Shown one piece after another: positions 21,930-36,106 of a stretch of 64,000 nt of DNA. The position numbers and the translations under genes were made by a program. The notes under the pieces are model-generated. The model was given only the letters and a program-made list of their open reading frames with translations. It made no database searches and was not told the DNA's origin. Within the stretch, counting starts at the first letter, position 1, and the number at the start of each line of letters is the position of its first letter. The stretch covers positions 806,001-870,000 of the forward strand of contig CP114118.1 in assembly GCA_029959195.1 (NCBI GenBank). The letters are read 5' to 3'. This stretch comes from Dictyophora rubrovolvata (Eukaryota; Basidiomycota; Agaricomycetes; Phallales; Phallaceae).

Positions 21930-24006
21930 TTACCAACTCGAAAAATCTCCAAAGCCTAGCGTTTTTTGCTTTTTTTTCTCCTGTGGTCCATCCAGGGTGG
22001 ACAGACTCTGTCGCGGGCGCTTTAAATCAAGGTATTTGCCAACTTCACCGCCATCAGCTCCTAATACAGCACTAGTATTGGAACCAAGTTTCATCCCAAA
22101 CCAATTCATGTCATTTGTCACATCTTTTTGTTGCGTTTCTTTTGGTTTAGACGCAAGTTCGGTTTGATGAGCGAGTTTGCGAGCTAATCGAGTTTTGTAC
22201 TCTTCAAAAGGGTCTTGATATCTAAAAATGTTTTTAACTCCAGACAGCACCAAAGCACACAAACCAAAACTCACATAACCACCTCCTTGATTCTTACTTC
22301 TTTAACCGGTCGTTCAGATTTATCCTTCCTCGGAAGTTGTTCAAGAGCATCAAGAATATCTTCTCCTCCAACTAACTTCCCAAAAACGGTATGCTTTCCG
22401 TCCAAATTAGGAGTAGCACGAAATGTGATATAAAATTGTGAGCTAATAGGCCAATTGTTAGGAAAGAATCTAAAAGGTTGAATGTACATACATACCCATT
22501 GGTACTTGGTCCCTTATTCGCCATAGCAACTATTCCTCTGCTATCGTGTTTCGCGGCATTTTTCGCATCAAATTCGTCTCGAAAAGGTGTTCCCCAATGC
22601 GACTCTCCACCAGATCCAGTTCCCGTGGGGTCGCCCGTTTGTATCTTTGAGAAAGTCTCATGAAGGAATTCCTTTCAAGATAATGGCAGGGAAAGACGCA
22701 CCATGAACTCAGGAACTAATCGATGGAATAAGCAGTTGTTGTATTTACCCGCTTTGGCGAGCATTAAGAAGTTATAGCATGTCTTTGGCGCCTTTAGTAT
22801 TGTCGGTGTTAGCTCAAAAGGTACACCATAGTAAACAAATTGCCAAACTTGCTTTTTCACAGTACAGCTCAAGATTCAAACTCGCCCCACCAAGCGTAGT
22901 AATGACGCGAACGTAGGCCCTACGTTTACCAACATCCTTCTCTTTGCCTTTCCCTTTCGGAGGATTTGCGATGGCATCAAACATCAATTCTTCCTGACAT
23001 AAAATGATTCACTGGCGTTCAGTCTTCGAGACGGGTATACGCACCTCATCATATAACGCCGTCGAAGAAGCCGTATGTGGATCAACGGAAGTCGAGGTGA
23101 GTGATGCACCCGGTAAACCGGTAGAATAAGGTGACGTATTCCCTGTTCAAATATGTTATGAAAGAACAAGAGGGTAAGATATATACATACATGGTAGCAC
23201 CGCCTTCTTCTGAACGGCAGCGGTCTTGACTGTTGTTTTTTTTTCTGCTTGAGTAGTTTTGGACACAGTCAGTGCGGTGGCATAAGGATTTTGTAATGTA
23301 ATTATGTCTTCTCTGAATTCTATTAAGATAACGACAGTCTAGAAACTTCAAGACACGTACTTTGTGAAATCAACATCTGCTACAAGGTCTCTATTTCCTT
23401 TAATACTTTCATAAAGAAACACATTCCCTGTGGTGGCAATGGCAACGATATGAGAGTGTTCACTGAAACGTTTGAAAGAAACAGGATCGTGCATTTCTCC
23501 TTTAGGATCCCGGGCGTAGTTGAGCTTCACGAGCGAAAAAGGATCAACCTTTACGCCGGTAATAGGGTGCTTGTTATCATGAAGTCTAACCTCGAGAGTA
23601 AGATAACCGATGACTTTATTTGGAAAGAGGAAAAAAGGATATACTTCAACCAAGGTATTATGTTCACTAGATCAAAAACTGTTCCTGTGCCATCCTCGTT
23701 TCTTGTACAAACGGGATGTTCAAAGGGTTGAAGTGAAAGCGAACAACAATCAAAGGGAGTGAGAGCCAGAGGTGTTGGTGCTTTAGATTTCCTAAATAAT
23801 GGTCATCGTTAGCAACGGGACATTTGACGCAAAACCATTGATTGAGGCACGTACGCCTTGAAGCCTGAAGATCCTGCTGTATGTTGACCCCATTGACCTG
23901 AATGTTCTGTGTGTGTGATATACAACTTGTCATTTGAACCGTGTCCCCTAGAAATTCATTTATTAATTAGTATTGCTCCAGAATTAGATATGGGTGAGTC
24001 GTACAT
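21930..24006 (-). CDS. CYP8: U-box cyclophilin, peptidyl-prolyl isomerase PPIL2/Cyp8 type
   Basis: Nuclear peptidyl-prolyl isomerase with an N-terminal U-box, associated with spliceosomes and ubiquitin ligation. The order is: [17 protein letters not shown]; the U-box with [28 protein letters not shown] and [24 protein letters not shown]; a Lys/Thr linker; then the cyclophilin domain with [83 protein letters not shown]; and the C-terminal tag GFGDFSSW, identical to the human protein. About ten exons. The start codon appears to be split by an intron (AT at 24005-24006, then intron 23948-24004, then G), giving MGHGSNDK; an in-frame stop lies just upstream of exon 2. Divergent from the PP2C gene by about 80 bp. 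Confidence 0.9.
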
Positions 24007-24082
24007 GATGGTTAGTTACAAGATAGTTCCCGGTGTGACATGTTTTACTCACTAGAATTATGAAAGTCTCTCCCGTTCCATA

Positions 24083-25735
24083 ATGCCATGTTTTGGCGTG
24101 TCTCTAAGGGGTTCCGAATACGTGGCAGTTATGCAAACCCCCAAGGGAGATTCTACAATAGCTACGTACGAGAACCCGTGTCTTCAGGTGACGATTACTT
24201 TTTCCGAGTTAGCCTTGGACGGTTCTGCTAACGGAAGTCCAGGAGGGACGATTCGCGTGCCATTAAATTCACCCAAAGTCATTGGCATCGCCGTTTCACG
24301 AGGTGTTAGAAGGTATGTTGCACCAATGTCTGTCAGTATTTAACTCTGACGAAAATGCCAAGTTACCAGGAGGATGGCCATAATGTTTCTTGCATATCCA
24401 TAGATCCAGAGGAGCTACGGCTTAGTGTAAAGCAGGCTCATAATATTGAGTGGGACGTTGACGGAACTAGCAAAGAAATAGCAAGCCAGGTTGTTTTTGT
24501 TGGAATATACGACGGGTATGTTGTCAAGTATATCACTCTACTAAGTACTCTAGTGACACAGACGTCAGCCACGGCGGTTCGACCGTTTCTGATTTTTTAC
24601 GGAGAGAACTACATTCTCTTTTTGAATCAGTCGACAAATCTCAAGTACCAGAAACATATGACTGGGTTAAAAGTCTAGGTGGATACTTCAAACGATTCGA
24701 AGGCGGGGCGCTCGCCCAATGGATAACGGATGACCATTACGCAACACCACCGCTGGATCTAGAGGCTAGAGCAACGCTTGCATTTCTGCAAGTACGTTGT
24801 ATATGTTCCTTGAGTTAAATTTTTGCGCCTCGTCTAATTCCGCCTTAGGCTGATTACCAAGTATCCTCCTTAAAAGAATCTTCTAAGCAAGGTTCAACAG
24901 CGTCAGTAGCGCTATTTCACACCCTTGATACACCGCATCGAGCGTTTTATACCGCTGAAACAGTTTCACTTACTGTAGCACATTGTGGGCAAGTTGTCTA
25001 ATTCCGTGAATTTGGAAGTGTCGTAATAAAAAAGTTGATATTCCAGGGATACCCGAGTGATATTATGCCCTACCGATGGTGGTTACGCCCATGCCATGAC
25101 AGAGGATCATCACGCTGAAGCTCGAGGCGAATCAGCTCGTTTAAGACGTCTAGGTGGTTCAGGTATAATTAGTGATTCTTTTGGTGAAACGAGGTATGTG
25201 CAGAGCAGAGCTCTTCCGAGAATACTTGTAATCTTGCACTTATTAGATGGATGGGCGCATTGGCGAATACGAGAGGGTAAATTTTGGATAGACCCATGAA
25301 GAAATTTCCCGAGTCTTATTTTCAATCCGTCAGGTTAGGTGATCGCAAATATAAACCTTTCGGAGTCACACCTGAACCTGAAGTACGGACAAAACTAATA
25401 AAAGGTCACAATTCTCAAGAAGTCCGATTCAATTTTGAACTAACTCTAGCTTAATAGGTGCTGAATGGGCTTTCAGCGTATCAGTCTCAGACGGCATTAC
25501 TTCTGTTCTGTCCGATGACGAAATAGTTGATCTCGTACGATGTTCACCTGATCCTCAACATGCCGCCACCTCAATTCTTTCGTTTGCCGAGGAGCTTGGA
25601 AGTGAGGACAATGCAACTGTCATCGTTGTTCCCTTGGCTGGCTGGGGTAAAGTCCGTGGTCCAGACAAGACAAAGGAGTTACGGGAATATAGGCGACGCC
25701 AGGCTGTAGGTTCTGAAAGACAGCGACGGATGTAG
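24083..25735 (+). CDS. PP2C-family (PPM) Ser/Thr protein phosphatase
   Basis: Mn2+/Mg2+-dependent phosphatase. The domain runs KVIGIAVSRGVRRYQEDGHN (first metal Asp in the RxxxED block), VVFVGIYDGHGGSTVSDFLR (DGHGG metal site), SVALFHTLDTPHRAFYTA, LTVAHCGDTRVILCPTDGGY, LGDRKYKPFGVTPEPEVR, FSVSVSDGITSVLSDDEIVD and SEDNATVIVVPL, so all metal-binding Asp motifs are present. About seven exons. The 5' end is uncertain: ATG at 24083 opens the long frame, whereas ATG at 24090 in another frame gives MFWRVSKGFRIRGSYANPQG, an Arg-rich mitochondrial-like leader that would need an intron to join. If mitochondrial, it could be the Ptc5/Ptc6 type acting on pyruvate dehydrogenase; that is inference. The stop at 25733-25735 follows ERQRRM. 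Confidence 0.82.
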
Positions 25736-25865
25736 GCAATCCAATTATATATTACTGATAAAAAGGCGATTTCTTTCGGGTTGGCTATTGTTTAACTGAT
25801 ACATAATACCATGCATATTGCCATATTTATCCTTTGATTATCCGTTTAAATTTGAACATCTAGTT

Positions 25866-28325
25866 TCATATTTGCGCGACGGCATGTCCATCTGCACGCA
25901 AATCGGATCCTGCAGCCCACACAACGCGACCGTTAGCATTCGGTAGTTTCTGGATGATTTGACCTCGTCCGAACAGAGCTCTTTGCAATCCCGTGACATG
26001 GCGGGCGTCGTGTCCCATATCTTGAGGGAAATGACTGTAAGAAATGCATCACAATAACTAAAATAAACGAACCTTTCAGTTTCTGGATCGTTGCCAAAGA
26101 TATACCTTCTTCGAAATACACCTCACTATTGATATCGCCAGCGGAATCTTGATTTTTGACTGCTTCTTCCTCTGACTGAGTTTTAACTTCTGCATCGGGG
26201 ATGGCGGCAGAGATACAGAACCGTGGGGCATCCAAGGCAGCTTGAACAGTGAAACCACGAAGCAAATTCAAAAGGACTTGCACATGCCCTTGAGGCTGGA
26301 AAGATCGTAAGCACAGGTTACTTTGAGAGTCTCTACGAACCTGCATGAAGCCGCCCATTACACCGTAGGATAAAAAGAGTTCATCTCCTCTTAATGCCAT
26401 AGCAGGAATGATAGTATGATACGGCCTTTTACCTCCCTGTTTGTAACATCGTTATCGACAATCTCTGACATACTCGTGTAACGGTACCTTGAGTTCGTTG
26501 GGGTGTCCCGGCGTGAGAACGAATCCGCTGCCACGGTTTTGAAGCGTAAATCCGCAGCCTTTAGGAATAGCACCAGTACCAAAGCCTTGCGACCTTGAAT
26601 GACAGAAAAGAAACCGAGATACAACAACAACATACCTGCATAATTACTCTGAATAAAACTGCAAGCATTTCCCCACTCATCCGTTACTGTACAAAATTAG
26701 GCCGCACATGCGAGTTATTGAAGACACAACGTACCCGAAAAGTATACGGTATCAGATGAATTAACTGGGGACCCCTAGAATAACCTATGTGAGGTGGTAT
26801 ATTCGAGCAGCTCATCGCAAACTTACATGGCGAACATCTGCAATGGCCTTGGTGGGATCAAAAATGGTGGCCCTCAGAGCAAGATATTCCTGTTTGAAGA
26901 AAACGTATGTCACATATTTTTTTAAGAATAGTTATGAGCAAAACCAACCTTGCTCAGAAGCTCTTCGACCGGCACATGAACAACATCTGGGTCCGTCACG
27001 TAGTACCGACTATCTACAGGAACGTTGAGACAACGTCACGCAGTTTAACTGATAGGGAAGTACCAGCAAATGCCAATCTATGAACAGTTAATGTCACAGA
27101 ATATAAGCATTCAACCAACAGGAAAACCAACCGCAGTGCCTCTACAAGCGTGTGCAAATATTCTGCGGAGTTATGCTCCATCTCAAGCAGGGGTTTGATC
27201 TTGCCTTGCGTTTCTAAGGCATCTAAAATTCCCAATGCAAGAAGAGCGGTTATTCCTTGTCCGTTGGGAGGACACTAAATCAAGAAACTAAATATTTTTT
27301 TACGGATCAAAAAAAAGTCAAACCTCATAGACAGTAACTTCTTCAGCATATGTGTATTTGATAGGTTCCACGAAATCGGTTTTGTGTTTGGCTAGGTCGT
27401 CTAATTCCATGCAACCACCTTTGCTTTTTACAAGTTCGACAATTGCCTCGGCTACAGGACCAGTATAGAAGCCAGGTTTGCCGTGCTCAGCCAGTCGACG
27501 AAAGGTTTTTGCGATATCCGGGAATTTCATAATCTGTCCAGGAAGAGGTGCCTTTCCATTTAGCAACATAGCGTCACCATTGGGGGAAGCATGCTTGATG
27601 AGTGATTCCGAACGTTGCCACTGCCATTTAAAACTGTGACATGATGAAATCGAGAGCAAATCGATTTCGTGCTTACAGCATAACTGTGCAACTCGGATAC
27701 TGGAACACTACGGGGAGGTACTAAATCCGGTGCTTCAACGGAACATACAAGGATTACGGGACTCACCCTTCCTCTGACAAACGGATCGCTGGCGCCATGA
27801 CCTCAGCAAAGGTAACCTTTCCGCTACCAAATTGTTCGACTGCATCAAACCAAGCGGCAGCTGCACCCGGAACAGTGACGGAATTAAGGTCGGTAACGGG
27901 AATCGAATCGGACAATACACCTCGCTGACGCATATAATCGATGGAAAGTTTAACAGGAGCCCTGCCAGAGCCGTTCAAAGCTTTGACAGTCTTTGTCTTG
28001 GCGTCATAGAACAAACAAAAGGCGTCGCTGTCGAAGACAAAGCAATTAGTTGTGCTCAAAGTTCGTGAAGAAAGCAGTCTACATACCCGCCAATTCCGCA
28101 GCAGCTTGGTTCAGTTATATTGAGAGCGGCGGAAGTTGCGACGGCCGCATCGACTGCATTCCCTCCCTTCCTTAATATCTCTAAACCAGCTTCACAAGCC
28201 AAAGGCTGGGAGCTGGAAACCACTCCTTTCGTCCCATAGACTACAGATCGTCGACTGGCAAACGGCTGTAATACAACATTGGGTTGATTAACCTTGTTCC
28301 AGTCAATTCGTCCTTTGGCCACCAT
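25866..28325 (-). CDS. Gamma-glutamyltransferase-family Ntn hydrolase
   Basis: Glutathione-degrading/gamma-glutamyl hydrolase family, self-cleaving before a Thr. The large subunit reads [68 protein letters not shown] and [19 protein letters not shown]. Around 26750 the cleavage motif DTVYFS gives the nucleophile Thr, followed by [52 protein letters not shown] and ALDAPRFC. The lack of a signal peptide and the DTVYFS form point to the YwrD-like subfamily rather than secreted classical enzymes. About ten exons; the stop at 25866 follows ADGHAVAQI. No damage was seen. Confidence 0.87.
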
Positions 28326-28537
28326 GTTAAATCAAGAGAGAAGGGGAATCTCGTTATCTTCCGTCCATCCCGACCGGCTTCGTCGAGCTTCACACCGTGG
28401 ACAAAAATTACTTCTCCCAGTACGGAGCTGTACGGAGTGGTGACTACGGCAAGGCGGCAGCCCCCATGTGACGTCCGCGTGATTAGTTAAGCACTCTTAG
28501 TCACCGCTGCATCATAATCACAAGCAAAAGTTAAAAC

Positions 28538-30443
<1,906 letters not shown>

Positions 30444-30453
30444 CATCAACCCA

Positions 30454-33400
30454 TTAATCATCGTTGTCTTTTAGCCACTTTTGAAATACAAGCTCTTGAA
30501 TGGCTCGACCAATGGCCGCGGACACGGCGAAGGGGACACTAATTGGCGAACGATGAGCTTTGCCGCTATAAAGACAGGATGGTAATACAGTACCTATTTC
30601 CTATTTGTTTGAGATACTGCCAAAATTGGATGTTAGATCTGCTCGCAAATTACGAGGTGAGGGTTTGACCGTGACCTACATCAACCGCTTTATTATCTTC
30701 GGAATAAAAGGCAAAAGAGTCGGGAAAACCCTGGGTCCTTGCGTATTCTCGTACAGTTAGGATTCGTTTACACTAAGGATAAACAACGCTGAGCAAGAAA
30801 ATGGGGACTGAAGCGACAACGCACATAAGGATGAATAATTTTCGCCTGTTTCGCGTTGGGGCCTACATTCGTTACGATGGTACTATGCAAAGGTGAGGTT
30901 GTTATATCAATGAAGAAAGACAGCCACGCACTCAAAGTATCCGCTCGGGATAAGACGGGTATACGCATCTATGCATACAAAATGTGATTTACATGAATAA
31001 AATGATTTGAAAACTCACGTCCGCGATGTCCTTGTATAGCTTTTGACGAAGCCGGATCACGCAGACCCCATTCTAAATTCTGTTGCTGTAAGTCTAATGA
31101 AGAATTAAGTATAAAGACGATCGGAATATTTTTTTTAAAGAAAATTGTGACATACGACGATAATCGGCCCCGTCCACAATAGGTAAATCCAGTATACTTC
31201 ACGCAATTGAACATTGAACTCTGAACTCGAAGTTATATCCAACTCACTTGAGAACCTTCTCCGACACAAAATGCTTCGTATAATGTTGGTAGGCAGGTCG
31301 CAGTTTAGTCCCGATATTGAAACGGAGCCGATATTGATACGAATTAACGCATGGCCTCGTATACATGAATTTGGAATCGTGGATCCCCCATATGATCCTT
31401 TGAGGTCCCACAATAACTTGCTGGACTTGAGGCCTAGTAGGACGTTCGGATTTGGGGACCTTCCTATCAGTTTGATGTATATCAGGAAAAAAATCCACGC
31501 GAAAAGGTCAACGATTACCAATCGAAAAGGGGTAAATCAGAAAGCGTGTCCGCAACAGTGACGGTTTCCAGCAACCCCGTCCCGAGGCCTAAATTAACTG
31601 GCATTCTTAAAGTGTCATTCAATTTGTGGCGTTTACTGGGCCGCGGTAACAATCGACCCACTGGGTCCTTCCGACCCCTCGATGTTTTGAACCCATGCGT
31701 AGGTTCTGGAAAGCTAAATGCACCATAAGAGGGGTGACTGGCCACTAGGAAAAAACGCGAGCGCGTTTGCGGTACACCGTACGACAGCGCATACATTATG
31801 CCCCCGGACACATTGTATCTGAATTAAACACATTAACGACGTCTTTGAGTTCCTAGAATTTGAATTACCCAAGGAAATGTAAAATTCTGTTCAGATTTAG
31901 TAAAAGCCAGGAGGAATAAGAACAAGTCCCCCCACGTACCTCAACGCCAACTTCAGTTCCCCTGCTCTCTTCTCTTCAATCTCTCTTTCCTCTTTCCCCA
32001 CTTTTTGCCTGATCATTTTTCTGGATAAAAACCCAAGAACTGATTCCAAAACAAAAAAGCCGGGGCGAAGAATTTCCACATATGAAAGCGTTGTAAAAAG
32101 CGGCCTTATTGGATCAGCTTTGTGCCGGTTAAGGTTTGAATCGTTTTGACTACAACAAGCGACAAATAGTTATACCCGTGACTACAAACTTATGAACAGT
32201 TGCGTACCACGGTGGACCGGAATAAATCAGATCGATTTCTCCGGGATGGACCGATCCATCCACAACCTTGGCCAAGATGCGACAAGCATCATTCGTCAGA
32301 ATTTGTGCATCCTTGGATAAATTTATCCTAAATCTAGCGTGAGTGGATTTCCGTGGGTAAAGAAAGTTCGAAAAGGACCTCGCTGTTTCAGCCGCTGAAG
32401 GATTTTTATCAACTCCAAAAACCGTTTTCATCGAACAACCTTCACTCAATCCTAGTCCAAACCCAGCGGCTCCAATATAAGGATCTAAAGCTCTCAGAAC
32501 TCGCTCACCGCGACAAATGGATTGTGAAAAATCTTGAGCACTTGCTTCTTCGAGGCAAGTATCACACGTTTGGAGCTCTTCCTCCGCTAAGGGCGAAAGG
32601 CACGCATCCAAACTGGATGCCTTAGACTGCATATGGAAGATGAATTGGTTGTTGAATATCCATTTGGGATCGTTCACACATTGCCTTTCATATTGGGCGG
32701 TATGCAAAATCCGAACGCGACCAAGGATATCGACCGCCTGAACGAATTTAGTCGACGACGTGATGTATAATTCCATCTGCATTAATATGAAAATTATTCA
32801 ATACCAATTCATTGAAACAAGAGGAGTGCCGCTTACATCCGTGAAATGCTCCGAACCGACACGATCCTTTACTCTGCCGATCTGGAAGATTTCGAGTAGG
32901 ACTTCATTGTCATTAGGAGAGCGGACGAATCGATTGATGTGGCCGAATCCACACACTATTCCGTTCTTAATTTTATAACGTATAAAATCGTGCGGGTGAT
33001 ACTCGACGTTTCTCACACGAGCACCATCTGGGGTTATTTCAGATAAGGGTTCCTCATTTTTAACGCACTCATAGCATTCGTTGATTTTCACTTGTTTGTC
33101 TGTGACTTCGACAAACCCAGCAGGGTTTTTACGATCCCAAGCGGCACTGTTGATGTGCGTTATATTTGTATAACGCTAAAAGAAGAGGAAAAAAAGAATG
33201 ACTTACCAGTAGAAGTACGTATTTTTATCAGGCCATTTTTGTTTCGAGTTTTCATGTAGCGAGATTCGAACAACTTTACACCTAGCGAGAACCATTTCAG
33301 GTGTCAAATCTCCACAGCCGTCCGCCACGGACAGGAATAATTCCTGACCGTGAGCAAATTCCTCCAAGATCGTGTCCGAGCCGTGAATGAACCAGCGGAC

Positions 33401-35051
33401 ATGAAAGCTTCTCCGTGAATGCACACGGATAACTTGTGCAATCCTGCGGATATTAGTATCAGGGGTAGTCGAGCCAAAAAGAGAAAAAAGAAAAAAAGAG
33501 AAAAAAATTCCACTAACAAATGCTTTGTATTAGTATCACTTCCATCTTCCGAGTCTGATTCATTTTCCGATTCAGAGTCGCTATCACTGGTACTCCCACC
33601 ATCATCCATGTCCTTCTTGACAAGAACAAAATCTCCTGGAACCGGCTATAACGATCGTCAAACACCCGTAAGGAAAAATTAAATTAAATTGACTCAACGA
33701 TGTAGTTCCCCTCCATCGTTGGAGGAGTCGGAGGTCTTTCCCGTGAAAATAATTTCTTCTTAAGATGAGGCGGCCATCTACCAACCACTTTAATAGCCGC
33801 CTCCAGATGACCAGCGATCAAATGATTAACAACGGGCGTAACAGTCGTTTCCCAGCATAGGGGTACTTTTGTTTTCTTCCTCCTTCCCGGAAATACTTCT
33901 GGAGCGCGAGCCAGGGGGCGCGGTAAAGCACGTCGAGATCGAGTTGGTGAGTCACCGGGGTCTGTTATTATGATTTTGAGGAGAGGTGCGTCGCAAACAT
34001 CCTCCCAGCTGACGCTTGGAGTCTCGCTAAGGGCTTGCTTGAGTTCTTCTCGTGTGTATTTTATCTAAAACAGTGACGCGTTTTAGTGGTTTGTAGTACA
34101 GATATGGGAGGATGCATGTACTTCAGGAACGATGTCTTCGGGCGTCCAAGCCTTTTTCAGGAGGGGATCCTCGTTGTCTTCTATGCTCTCGAAGAATTCG
34201 GCTTCACTGGCATCTGGGTCATCATAGATTTGTTTCACAACTAAGCGCAGAATCATTTCCTTCTTGTAAAAAGGAAAGTAATATTCTTGGTAAAAAGGCG
34301 CAGGCGTTGTCAAAATGTAAATTGCATATTCGGTTTGTATCATGATCTCCCTTATGTTGCGAGCATAATACATAAGGAAAAAATATCCAGATAAGAATTA
34401 ACGCGAAATAGCACTTACTGTCGAAAAACATCGGGAAGAAATCTCAAGATAACGGTCGTTTTGAAAGCTATTTTGTCTCCTTCGTAATCATAGTCCTCCA
34501 ATGTGTTTTCAGGTTCAATATACGGAAAAACCCTGCCAAAGGCCTCACAGGCTCCAGTTCCCTCCCACAAAGTAGTGATTGGCACGAGAGAGCGCGTCGC
34601 ACCGGGTTCAAACAAAAAAAAGTCATCAAGCATCCGTAGCGGAAGATGGAGTGAATTCTTATGCACTTCTGGCTCATGCATTAGAGGAATATTGTCTTCA
34701 GTTATATATGATCCGTCTTCAGGGAACTCAAACTTTCTAGCGTTCGCCTGCCGCGATGGCCCCGCCGTATTTTCTGCACCGGAGTCGAGTGCAGCAGGAA
34801 AACGCACGCGTTTCTGTGGCTTGAATTGAAGGAGTTGCGACTAGTCAGTAAACACAGTACGCAGTTTGGAAGAAGACACGGGTTTTTGAGATAATTCTTA
34901 CCTTGCTTTTGCTGCTCGAATTTTGAACAGAGCGACTGTCCATAGTACTATCATCATCATAATTCCGTCGTACTCCTGCAGCTTCAATCTCGCCATCGGA
35001 AGCTTCCAAAATCCCCCCAAAGACATCGACGTTTCGATTACGACGAGACAT
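30454..35051 (-). CDS. DNMT1-type DNA (cytosine-5) methyltransferase
   Basis: Maintenance-type cytosine methyltransferase. From MSRRNRNVDVFGGILEASDG the order is: a replication-foci targeting-like region (LPLRMLDDFFLFEPGATRSL, YDYEGDKIAFKTTVILRFLP, YAIYILTTPAPFYQEYYFPF), an acidic linker, two BAH-like regions (FHVRWFIHGSDTILEEFAHG, ELFLSVADGCGDLTPEMVLA; DFIRYKIKNGIVCGFGHINR, EVLLEIFQIGRVKDR), then the catalytic domain: IGAAGFGLGLSEG (motif I), FGVDKNPSAAETARSF, IDLIYSGPPCQNDSNLN (motif IV with catalytic Cys, restored by an intron at GTGGTACGC), FFVLESVLGFL (ENV-like), ALSYGVPQTRSRFFLVASHP (motif VIII), then VREYARTQGFPDSFAFYSED (motif IX). Motif X, usually RQIGNAVP, reads RSPISVPFAVSAAIGRAIQ. 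About 15 exons. The gene is complete by reading. Confidence 0.9.
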
Positions 35052-35187
35052 AGTGACTCACACAATGGGTTGCTCAACAAAATAGAGACTCAGAGAGTGC
35101 TTCATGTACGTGTTTCAATGCCTGGACGCGATCGATGATATTGACGGGCTTACGTAACTGATCTCGCTACCCAAGCACGTCCTCACT

Positions 35188-36106
35188 ATGGGGAATACAT
35201 CCTCTGCAGCGTCGATGCCCAAAATCACGAAGCGCGATAGGGCTATCCTCGAGTATGTGTTTTTAGAGATACAAGACCCTTAGATCCCTACTCAACGATA
35301 CGATAGTCTCAAACTACAACGAGATAAGATCCGACAATACCAGGTCAAGGTGCGTCTTTCATCGCAATTCTTCCAGGTTCTCGATTGTGTTGACTAAAAC
35401 TCTAAGATCCAACATGTCTTAGATCGTGAACAAGAGGTTGCGAAAGAATGTCTTAAAATGGGTCAGAAGGATCGAGCTTTGCTTGCGTTGCGGCGGCGGA
35501 AATATCAAGAGACTTTATTGCAGAAGACTGACTCCCAGTTAGCCAACCTCGAGGAGCTGGTATGTTTGTTTATCAAGACTAATTAATTTACTGGAGTACA
35601 TTTTATTCTCTATTCATAGGTATCCACCATAGAGTTCTCGTTGGTAGAAATGTCGGTTCTCCACGGGTTACAACAAGGAAACGCCGTTCTTGCTGAAATT
35701 CACAAAGAGATGACGATAGAGAACGTTGAGAAGTTATTAGCAGAGACGCAGGATGCAAGAGAGTACCAAAGGGTATGTCCAAATCTTTGGTTTACATATA
35801 TGGATAGACCTTCTCGCTTGTCAGGAAATCAACGATATGTTATCGAATACCATGACTGCTGAAGATGAAGATGCTGTCCTTAACGAATTGGCCGAATTAC
35901 AAGCGGAAGCTTTGCGGGCGCAAATACCGTCAGTACCGTTAGCTATTCCCCAAGTGGTGGAAGGTCAAAGCGGTAAGACATGGCATTGTACTTTTCATGT
36001 TTCAAATCCTGACAAGACTTGTACAGGAGAAGGGGAAGAAGAAGAAGAGGTGGCGGTGGTGAGGAGGCGTATGCGAGCGTTTTCTGAAGTTGCAATTGAG
36101 GCATGA
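35188..36106 (+). CDS. VPS20: ESCRT-III subunit Vps20/CHMP6
   Basis: SNF7-family protein that nucleates ESCRT-III on endosomes. The start MGNTSSAASMPKITKRDRAI has Gly2 and a Ser/Thr-rich N-terminus typical of N-myristoylated Vps20. Next come ILDLKLQRDKIRQYQVK, LALRRRKYQETLLQKTDSQL, LEELVSTIEFSLVEMSVLHG, and IHKEMTIENVEKLLAETQDA, all amphipathic helices of the Snf7 core. The end is acidic (GEGEEEEEVAVVRRRM) as expected for the autoinhibitory tail. Six or so exons; about 210 residues, the usual size. It is divergent from the DNMT1 gene with 136 bp between start codons. Confidence 0.92.
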
